Shown here piece after piece: positions 20,301-23,145 of a stretch of DNA of 23,145 bases. Positions within the stretch are counted from its first letter, which is position 1, and every line of letters starts with the position of its first letter. A model generated the notes under the pieces. That model searched no databases. It was not told the DNA's origin and saw only the letters and a program-made list of their open reading frames with translations. This DNA is from Botryllus schlosseri (Eukaryota; Chordata; Ascidiacea; Stolidobranchia; Styelidae). A program made the translations under genes and the position numbers. The stretch covers positions 1-23,145 of the forward strand of contig ATSW01006116.1 of assembly GCA_000444245.1 (NCBI GenBank), in the 5' to 3' direction.

Positions 20301-20849
20301 TCCATTCACTTTGATTCTAATCCTTTCACGACGGCAGTATAGTTGATATCAAATTACCGTATTTCACTAATGAGTATTTGCGTGGTAAAGTTGCTTTCTC
20401 GTATATTCTGGAAGCTTTTACAGCAGAATCTCTGACTCATGAATATTCCCTAAAGTTACACTTCAGCTGATTGCTGAGATTTCTGTGTTTCTTGGTTAAA
20501 ATTGACTTCATGTTTCCGATTATGGAGTTTCTCTATTTTTTAGTCCATGATCCTATGTATGTATTTTATATTTTATTGCATATCTGAGGCAGTAAGTTTC
20601 AAGCGAGCACCTTGAGACATATTCCTTTGCTCATCAAAATGTTCTCACGGACCGGTTTTGATGTATTTGAAACAGTGCAAAGATGTGAGCTGTCAGGCCG
20701 AACGGGCGGAAAGATGTTTCCTCGCCGAGATTCACGAAGAATGCTTGAAAATGGCAGAGCTCATACGAGGCATACGTACCCCGAGCCAATCGCGAAACAG
20801 GTCGTCTGCAATTTTGTCGCGATCCGGTTCAAATCTGTCGAGAAGGTAA
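551..20849 (+). CDS. Multi-exon gene for a large disordered plus coiled-coil scaffold protein (family not recognised), 5' end outside window
   Basis: Twenty-two exons on the + strand join with matching phase at every junction: 551-2303, 3610-3672, 5248-5320, 5379-5518, 6360-6458, 8237-8359, 8912-9036, 9847-10022, 10940-11060, 11116-11228, 12034-12163, 12392-12565, 15763-15885, 16162-16283, 16833-16965, 17410-17460, 17523-17618, 18322-18423, 18830-19012, 19666-19764, 20027-20158, 20676-20845. They total 4,301 nt, about 1,434 codons (residue numbers here count codon 551-553 as 1). Residues 1-584 are Ser/Asp/Lys-rich and probably disordered, 585-850 a mixed linker, about 855-1405 an almost proline-free Glu/Lys/Arg/Leu coiled coil, and about 1406-1434 an Arg/Ser tail. 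No signal peptide or membrane segment is visible, so it is probably cytosolic. Exon 1 looks internal because it is open upstream without an obvious start Met. A centrosomal, ciliary or cytoskeletal scaffold role is inference from composition only. The exon chain is strong; the function is unknown. Confidence 0.88.
2304..3609. other. Intron 1 (1,306 bp)
   Basis: AT-rich with no repeat or exon that I can support. Its first 92 bp keep the exon 1 frame open (30 extra codons) to a TAA at 2393-2395, so retention would give a protein without the rod. Confidence 0.7.
3610..3672 (+). CDS. Exon 2 (residues 585-605)
   Basis: A 63-nt exon in phase 1-1. Acceptor TCCTAG before 3610, donor AAAG|GTGAGG after 3672. 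It reads ANMPLIDKDLQRLRKYLAKK plus a split Gly codon, a short basic amphipathic helix. Both phase and splice sites fit; its length is a multiple of three, so it could be skipped in frame. Confidence 0.75.
3673..5247. other. Intron 2 (1,575 bp)
   Basis: AT-rich. A small tandem duplication of TTGGACTACA lies around 3990-4012. Open frames at 4843-5079 and 5181-5247 have no coding support except where the latter runs into exon 3. Confidence 0.7.
5248..5320 (+). CDS. Exon 3 (residues 606-629)
   Basis: A 73-nt exon, phase 1 in and phase 2 out. Acceptor ATATTACCAG, donor GACAA|GTATAT. It encodes a Ser/Asn/Thr-rich linker (RSNLPRSNSVTSLSTVHTEE). Reading on would hit a TAG at 5376-5378, so the following 58-bp intron is needed. 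Confidence 0.75.
5379..5518 (+). CDS. Exon 4 (residues 630-676)
   Basis: A 140-nt exon, phase 2 in and phase 1 out. Acceptor TTGTTAG, donor AAAG|GTGATT. Its first half (QMNVRHVAGVPVTSFDGVTI) looks like a small beta-rich or linear-motif segment and its end is a charged helix (TDAVRQHFKESLRKNK). It joins exon 3 by a Lys codon split AA/G. Confidence 0.8.
5519..6359. other. Intron 4 (841 bp)
   Basis: No exon or transposon recognised. GTTACCGT occurs several times between about 6040 and 6090, a minor local repeat. Confidence 0.7.
6360..6458 (+). CDS. Exon 5 (residues 677-709)
   Basis: A 99-nt phase 1-1 exon, skippable in frame. Acceptor TTGTTCAG, donor AAA A|GTAAGT, close to consensus. It encodes a charged helix that includes SVRQQVQDAKSLRDRYNKLK, probably a short coiled-coil segment continuing the end of exon 4. 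Confidence 0.82.
6459..8236. other. Intron 5 (1,778 bp)
   Basis: AT-rich, with short AT-only runs near 8085-8105. I see no repeat family or exon. The open frame at 7358-7549 has no coding character. Confidence 0.7.
8237..8359 (+). CDS. Exon 6 (residues 710-750)
   Basis: A 123-nt phase 1-1 exon. Acceptor TTATTTCAG, donor GAAG|GTATGA. It encodes a non-helical linker with three Tyr and a PPLSRLKP stretch, probably disordered and possibly holding linear binding motifs. Skippable in frame. Confidence 0.82.
8360..8911. other. Intron 6 (552 bp) with local hairpin and repeated motif
   Basis: Holds the inverted repeat at 8611-8664 and further copies of its arm near 8716-8732 and 8764-8780 (separate entry). 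Otherwise featureless. Confidence 0.65.
8611..8664. repeat. Inverted repeat with 14-bp perfect arms
   Basis: AGTGTCATAATAGC at 8611-8624 is the exact reverse complement of GCTATTATGACACT at 8651-8664, with a 26-nt loop. Two related copies of the right arm follow at about 8716-8732 and 8764-8780. It could be a transposon remnant or a foldable intronic RNA; the sequence does not decide. Confidence 0.75.
8912..9036 (+). CDS. Exon 7 (residues 751-792), phase switch from 1 to 0
   Basis: A 125-nt exon, phase 1 in and phase 0 out. Acceptor GATTCTCAG, donor CAACAG|GTAGGA. It encodes a polar Asn/Ser/Asp/Met linker (MRSLDSVLSNNGMPADHNDS). After this exon no intron of the gene is in phase 1. Confidence 0.8.
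9037..9846. other. Intron 7 (810 bp)
   Basis: No gene. It contains a short (CTGT)4 microsatellite at 9801-9816, just before the acceptor of exon 8. Nothing else is recognised. Confidence 0.7.
9847..10022 (+). CDS. Exon 8 (residues 793-850), basic Ser-rich linker
   Basis: A 176-nt exon, phase 0 in and phase 2 out. Acceptor GTGCCGCAG, donor CCTAG|GTATGT. The peptide is Ser/Arg-rich (KNSSRHKHARTAGPSSRWNR) and then more acidic (MPDSVELSKSVP). It looks like a disordered hinge just ahead of the rod. Confidence 0.82.
10023..10939. other. Intron 8 (917 bp)
   Basis: About half is element copy 1 (10188-10671). The rest is AT-rich with no further feature that I can support. The acceptor region of exon 9 follows directly. 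Confidence 0.7.
10188..10671 (+). mobile_element. GACTCGAGT-rich short element, copy 1 (3' end missing)
   Basis: It begins CAGGGTTGTAACC and shares long stretches with the element at 11362-11727, including a common start region (ACAAGGTTCCGAGTCACAAG) and the late motif CTCGAGTCATATGACTTGG. It is full of GAGTC/GACTC words. It lacks the terminal piece and right terminal repeat seen in copy 2. No coding capacity. Probably a non-autonomous DNA transposon, and hAT-like by its CAGGG end, though no target duplication is visible. It lies in intron 8. Confidence 0.7.
10940..11060 (+). CDS. Exon 9 (residues 851-891), start of the coiled-coil rod
   Basis: A 121-nt exon, phase 2 in and phase 0 out. Acceptor TTTGCGCAG, donor AAAAAG|GTGAGA. 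After a basic RRSYRGDS start it turns into heptad-like helix (LNKLKELDSQIDVIDNKKK) with Leu/Ile at a/d spacing. Only a 55-bp intron separates it from exon 10. Confidence 0.85.
11116..11228 (+). CDS. Exon 10 (residues 892-928), coiled coil
   Basis: A 113-nt exon, phase 0 in and phase 2 out. Acceptor GTATTTCAG, donor GCAAG|GTGGGT. It continues the rod with EQELKLMERTIEGHRISLLK and further Glu/Lys-rich heptads. No proline. Confidence 0.85.
11229..12033. other. Intron 10 (805 bp)
   Basis: Contains element copy 2 (11362-11727). The remaining sequence has no recognised feature, and the open frames here lie across or beside the element. Confidence 0.7.
11362..11727 (+). mobile_element. GACTCGAGT-rich short element, copy 2 (366 bp, both ends present)
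   Basis: It starts CAGGGTTGTAAC and ends GTACAACCCTG, so CAGGGTTGTA forms about a 10-bp terminal inverted repeat. It lies in the same orientation as copy 1 and lacks about 120 bp of copy 1's left-middle part. Flanks (AGTCTGGA and TCTATAAA) show no clean 8-bp target duplication. A non-autonomous, MITE-like element in intron 10; the superfamily is inferred from the ends only. Confidence 0.75.
12034..12163 (+). CDS. Exon 11 (residues 929-972), coiled coil
   Basis: A 130-nt exon, phase 2 in and phase 0 out. Acceptor TTCTTTCAG, donor GATGAT|GTAAGG. The heptad-rich part includes ELMVLEFKKEQCKKELDTTA. It ends in an acidic stretch with Gly-Met (DDLGMTYDD) that may be a small break in the rod. Confidence 0.85.
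12392..12565 (+). CDS. Exon 12 (residues 973-1030), coiled coil
   Basis: A 174-nt phase 0-0 exon. Acceptor CATCTTCAG, donor GACGAG|GTGAGA. It encodes a strongly charged helix (MQERDELRARVRRGE, then RQELERALHTAREELFRERK). The next intron carries the 2.8-kb hAT-like insertion. Confidence 0.87.
13381..14708. repeat. Tandem duplication inside the hAT-like element (two diverged units)
   Basis: Unit A (about 13381-13991) and unit B (about 13992-14708) share ordered blocks: TTTTCATACTAATACA, GCGAGCTACAAGATCTCC, TTATGTCCGTAAATGGC, CACTTCTGGTGAAAATGTTT, CACTTCGAAACTGATTGCTG and AAGCGATTACATA. Each unit starts at AATAACAYGCGCGG or AATAACACGCGG, and the same word recurs at 14709. Unit B lacks about 146 bp of A and has about 250 bp more in its second half. 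Divergence is substantial, so the duplication is not recent. Confidence 0.8.
14434..14478. repeat. Perfect 31-bp palindrome flanked by a 7-bp direct repeat
   Basis: CGGGGCCTACGATAA (14441-14455), a single G, then its exact reverse complement (14457-14471). TATGACC lies immediately before (14434-14440) and after (14472-14478). It sits in the unit B-specific part of the hAT-like element. It looks like a tiny foldback insertion with a target duplication. It is GC-rich in an AT-rich setting. Confidence 0.85.
15005..15087 (+). repeat. tRNA-like sequence (SINE head or tRNA pseudogene)
   Basis: A perfect pol III A-box, TAGCTCAGTTGG (15012-15023), and a good B-box, GGTTCAAGTCT (15065-15075), 41 nt apart. 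The acceptor stem does not pair (TTGAGAG against GGTTCGG), the T stem has a mismatch, and no standard 7-nt anticodon loop with T33 forms, so it is not a working tRNA. It most likely derives from a tRNA-related SINE or old tRNA copy inside the hAT-like element. Confidence 0.65.
15763..15885 (+). CDS. Exon 13 (residues 1031-1071), coiled coil
   Basis: A 123-nt phase 0-0 exon. Acceptor CTTGTACAG, donor AAAGCG|GTAAGT. It encodes KLMEVEHNFESMEEQKKLEI and then a Lys-rich helix with one Gly (NNGSED), a possible local break. It joins directly to exon 12 across the largest intron. Confidence 0.85.
16162..16283 (+). CDS. Exon 14 (residues 1072-1111), coiled coil
   Basis: A 122-nt exon, phase 0 in and phase 2 out. 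Acceptor AATGACAG, donor AACAG|GTATAG. It encodes IEAEKKTLFDKIESLARQLQ and DKDREIVSLATESN. The split Arg codon AG/G joins exon 15. Confidence 0.85.
16284..16832. other. Intron 14 (549 bp)
   Basis: No supported feature. A minus-strand open frame at 16542-16751 has no coding support. Confidence 0.65.
16833..16965 (+). CDS. Exon 15 (residues 1112-1156), coiled coil
   Basis: A 133-nt exon, phase 2 in and phase 0 out. Acceptor CACTTTTAG, donor GAAAAG|GTGGCT, a weaker donor. Clear heptads in LNDKVSELESKVAEQISLRE, followed by KWIAESERNASSLRKEK. Confidence 0.83.
16966..17409. other. Intron 15 (444 bp)
   Basis: Nothing recognised. The donor GTGGCT is weak, but the acceptor tract before exon 16 is adequate. 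Confidence 0.65.
17410..17460 (+). CDS. Exon 16: 51-nt coiled-coil exon (residues 1157-1173)
   Basis: A 17-codon phase 0-0 exon (ELAVASIKGEKQSEIEK). Acceptor TCAATTCAG, donor GAAAAA|GTAATA with no G at the last exon base, so the donor is weak. It is followed by a 62-bp intron. The weak donor and small size make it a candidate cassette exon. Confidence 0.72.
17523..17618 (+). CDS. Exon 17 (residues 1174-1205), coiled coil
   Basis: A 96-nt phase 0-0 exon. Acceptor TATATGCAG, donor GTTGAG|GTTGGT, which lacks the usual purine at +3. It encodes ILQDLDKEKSRAILEAKSAH and a short further helix. A minus-strand open frame covers the exon and part of the next intron but is a shadow. Confidence 0.8.
17619..18321. 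other. Intron 17 (703 bp)
   Basis: No exon or repeat recognised. The long minus-strand open frame 17526-17924 spans exon 17 and this intron and is treated as chance. Confidence 0.65.
18322..18423 (+). CDS. Exon 18 (residues 1206-1239), coiled coil
   Basis: A 102-nt phase 0-0 exon. Acceptor TTTCCAG, donor GAAGAG|GTAGGC. It encodes TKDTEIEKLRERLHKEEDAK and then a Leu-spaced helix ending in QEE. Confidence 0.85.
18424..18829. other. Intron 18 (406 bp)
   Basis: Nothing beyond splice signals. The open frame 18539-18799 lacks flanking splice sites that would place it in the gene. Confidence 0.65.
18830..19012 (+). CDS. Exon 19: longest rod exon (residues 1240-1300)
   Basis: A 183-nt phase 0-0 exon. 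Acceptor ATTTCACAG, donor AGAACG|GTAAGG. It encodes a continuous, very highly charged helix (WEREKEVSEHRQEEMRKAKF) with no proline or glycine. The E/K/R density suggests either a coiled coil or a single stable alpha-helix. Confidence 0.88.
19013..19665. other. Intron 19 (653 bp)
   Basis: Contains a SINE-like fragment on the minus strand (about 19415-19600). There is also a short direct repeat, CATGAT(CT)GTGCATATGC, at 19345-19362 and 19375-19390. Confidence 0.65.
19415..19600 (-). repeat. Probable tRNA-derived SINE fragment
   Basis: On the minus strand GGTTCAATCCC (19537-19547) is a good pol III B-box, followed by CCGGCCGGGTCAGACCAAAG and then CCCCGCTTGGCGCTCAGCAT. This tail sequence reminds me of tRNA-derived SINEs in marine invertebrate genomes, from memory only. 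No clear A-box survives upstream, so the head is degraded or the element truncated. Boundaries are approximate. Confidence 0.5.
19666..19764 (+). CDS. Exon 20 (residues 1301-1333), coiled coil
   Basis: A 99-nt phase 0-0 exon. Acceptor GGTTGCAG, donor GCCAAG|GTAAAG. It encodes EIEELRLENRKQLQEKLDAV and then HAREQERKDQAK. A SINE-like fragment lies shortly upstream on the opposite strand. Confidence 0.86.
20027..20158 (+). CDS. Exon 21 (residues 1334-1377), coiled coil
   Basis: A 132-nt phase 0-0 exon. A strong pyrimidine-rich acceptor (CATTTTTTCAG) and donor CTGAAG|GTACGG. It encodes KYEQLKTELTELNEAEMAVH and then YNKLEEELRNAKQEKHDALL. Confidence 0.87.
20159..20675. other. Intron 21 (517 bp)
   Basis: AT-rich with no recognised feature. 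The exon 21 frame stays open for over 100 nt into it and stops at 20273-20275, a possible retention product. Confidence 0.65.
20676..20849 (+). CDS. Exon 22: end of rod plus Arg/Ser tail, possibly the terminal exon (residues 1378-1434)
   Basis: Acceptor TGAAACAG before 20676. The frame encodes a Cys-containing helix (CKDVSCQAERAERCFLAEIH, then EECLKMAELIRGI) and a tail RTPSQSRNRSSAILSRSGS ending SRR. Two ends fit. A donor AGAAG|GTAATG after 20845 (phase 2) would lead to further exons not found here. Reading through gives AGG then TAA at 20847-20849, a natural C-terminus. A short Pro/Ser/Arg tail after a helix is a common way to end a coiled-coil protein, so both are plausible. The four Cys contrast with only one seen in the rod exons I read. 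Confidence 0.78.
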   Translation, partial: CKDVSCQAERAERCFLAEIHEECLKMAELIRGIRTPSQSRNRSSAILSRSGSNLSRR

Positions 20850-23145
20850 TGATAATAATGATGCATAATCTTAATTACTACACACCTGGTTGCATTCAGG
20901 CATTGTATAAGCATTTCAATAGGCCTAACTTTTTGTTTGTCTTAGCTTATCATAAAGGTGGGTGGTCTCGGTCAGTGTGACCGCTGGTCACATAGGCACC
21001 CTATTTACACTTTAAATGAGGTAGAGGCTGTGAATATAGTCGTTGATGATACTAGAGTACAAGTAGAAGGAATTACAGTCATTATTAGTCGGTCAGGTCA
21101 GTAACGAAATGCTTCAACATTTTCAGAATATGCTAGTAGGTTAAGTCCACTTGCAGTACTTACTCGAGCGATTGTATTTGTTCTAATTTGCCTTTTAATT
21201 GAACAGCTTTTAGGCGAAATTGCTTACTTTTTAAAATTTGAATTTTGAAAAGTATAGAATTTTTTTTAGATAGACAACCATGGCAACTGAATGCATTTCT
21301 AAGATTGTAGCTATGTGCAGTTTCCTTAGTCACTTTGTGTTTGTCGCCAAGATGCATCTCGCGATTCCGAAAGGAGTCAGCCATATAAACTGCTGGGTAA
21401 TTTCCTGCCAAATGAGCAAATTTATTTTCAGATGAGCACCAAGGTTAATGGATGGCTATGAAATTTGACACATTGATTCTTCTGTCATTATCATGAAAAA
21501 ATCCAAAAAATTTTTTCTCAAATTCAACCTGATGACAAAGTTACACTCCTCACAAAATCATGCTTTTTGCATGTCATGCTTCAGTGATTTTCATCAAATC
21601 TGCAGTGAAACAGCAATATATTTTGCTGTGATAGTTAAATAACGCTAAGATTTGGTGGGAATATCTGCATGAGCATGGCTAATATGTGAATTGAGCTGGA
21701 TGAACCATTTGAAGTCTATATCATGTTACTGAGGCTTATTAGTAGGAGGTCCTCATTTTCCGACAGCTTAAATTGAATGTGGTATATCTGAAAAGGGGAA
21801 AAACAATTTACGGTCATTTTCATGAATTCGTGATTGTCAATATGCCTTCTACTTTGCTACAAAATCTGAACAATTAATTTTCACGTTATCTGGTGGAAAT
21901 TTGCCAATTTCTGATTACTGTGAATTTTTGGTATTTTCGATTATGATGTCATAAGCCAAACAAGCTTAACAAACGGAATTTGCATAAAATGGTTATGTAG
22001 GCCTACTGTAAATGAATAAATGCAATCCAATCCAAATTTCACATGCCATGTGGTCTAGATTTTACAGCTTCTGTAACATGAACCACATAACTGAAAAACC
22101 ACCAAAATTAATAGAAAATGTTCTCATTGAAAGAATATGCAATAGTTTTTCATACAAAAGCATATTAATTGCCCAATCCATGGAACATCTTCCTTTTTTT
22201 TTTAAATATTGTCTTCTTTCTACTGTCTGCCACTATAGCATTTGAATGCATGTCGATGCAAAGAAGTACGGTACCAGTATGTGAGAAAATGGGACATAAC
22301 AGATATATCTTCTCTTGCTGGCCAATGAAATGAACCTGATGGACCGTGAGGATGCAGGAATTTGATTTTGGCATCGCAATGCTCTTTACTTACGTCCAAC
22401 ACCATTCCAATGCACCATTTCCTATCATATAAGCACAGTTATCAAGCCGGTTTTCACGTTAAAATGTAATTTGTGGCAAATTTCTTCCAATACTGCAATT
22501 TTCAGGCTGAGACATCACCTTTCTAACTATGACATTCAAAATAAGTGATTTACCTGCTGCAATTGAGACAATAAAGTTACTCACTCACTAAAATTGGACT
22601 AGTTACTCAGCCACAACTATACTGTAATTCACAGGGCTAGTTAACTCCATTCAGCCACCTTTAACATTGGATGCATTGTGACATCACAATGAACAATGAC
22701 CTAAAGGTCTGAACTTCATTGTTATTATAATCCATTCAATCATTTGAAGTTTTTTACTGGTATAGTTGGAAATTAATGGATTGAATCATTATCAAATGAA
22801 AGTTAATATATTCAAGATCACTACTTCCGAATTTTGGTTTCTAAAATTTTTCCCCTTTTTATTTATGGGAGTTTTAACTTTCGGTACCAAAACGAGCAGT
22901 AGGAGTCTCATGCGACATTTTTTATATGATAACATACTCTGAAATGTTTGGGCCATCAATTTAAGAATTCCTGGAGACCAGTAGTATCATGTCCCCAAAT
23001 TTCAGCCACATTAACGGCTTTTTACCTTCAAAATTATGACATTGAAAAAATAATTCAAAATGTTCAATGAAGCGTAACAAGGAAAATGTTCAAACTTTGA
23101 AGCCTCATAACTTGGTACTTTTTTAGAATTTTCAAAAAAAAATTT
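20846..23145. other. 2.3 kb of AT-rich non-coding sequence: further intron, or 3' UTR and flank
   Basis: No exon could be joined in phase 2 with good splice sites and coding character. If exon 22 ends at the TAA (20847-20849), this is 3' UTR and flank; AATAAA poly(A)-type hexamers occur at 22015-22020 and 22570-22575. If the donor at 20846 is used, it is an intron continuing past the window. A small perfect inverted repeat, CATTGTGA/TCACAATG, lies at 22674-22691. The even, unannotatable texture from about 21450 on could be an old repeat, but I cannot name one. Confidence 0.5.

Noticed and set aside
21160-22405. Minus-strand open frames of 60-83 codons in the 3' region
   Set aside because: Short, AT-driven, no domains or splice signals.
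1-23145. Bacterial-type operon, CRISPR array, toxin system or viral element
   Set aside because: No long contiguous gene runs, no regularly spaced direct repeats, and no recognisable viral or retroelement proteins. All coding signal belongs to one spliced gene.

Overview
The window is animal-type nuclear DNA. It is AT-rich, lacks dense bacterial-style ORFs, and carries one intron-rich gene on the + strand with GT/AG introns. Introns range from 55 bp to over 3 kb and hold hAT-type DNA transposon remnants and tRNA-related (SINE-like) sequence. Nothing fixes the species. Exon style and repeat types suit an invertebrate bilaterian, perhaps marine, but that is inference.

Almost the whole window is one gene. 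I could chain 22 exons from 551 to 20845 with every reading phase matching at every junction, giving about 1,434 codons. The 5' end lies upstream of the window. The 3' end is either a stop just after exon 22 (TAA at 20847-20849) or further exons beyond the window. The protein has three parts: a Ser/Lys/Asp-rich, probably disordered half (exon 1, about 584 codons) with two embedded basic or amphipathic helical segments; a low-complexity linker (exons 2-8); and a long charged coiled-coil rod (exons 9-22, about 550 residues) ending in a short Arg/Ser-rich tail. I do not recognise the family. The architecture resembles centrosomal, ciliary or cytoskeletal coiled-coil scaffolds, but no signature motif proves it.

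Region by region: 1-550 is upstream intron. 551-2303 is the giant exon 1. 2304-9846 holds exons 2-7 in long, mostly featureless introns. 9847-12565 holds exons 8-12, with two same-orientation copies of a short GACTCGAGT-rich element in the introns on either side of exons 9-10. 12566-15762 is a large intron mostly filled by a 2.8-kb non-autonomous hAT-like element, which contains an internal tandem duplication, a perfect 31-bp palindrome and a tRNA-like sequence. 15763-20845 holds exons 13-22, with a SINE-like fragment on the minus strand before exon 20. 20846-23145 has no gene I can support and is either an intron or the 3' UTR and flank.

The most notable points are the sorting of intron phase along the gene (phase 1 in the disordered half, phase 0/2 in the rod), the run of rod exons that could each be skipped without breaking frame, and the layered mobile-element structure in the 3.2-kb intron. 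I see no operon, CRISPR array, rRNA or viral element.
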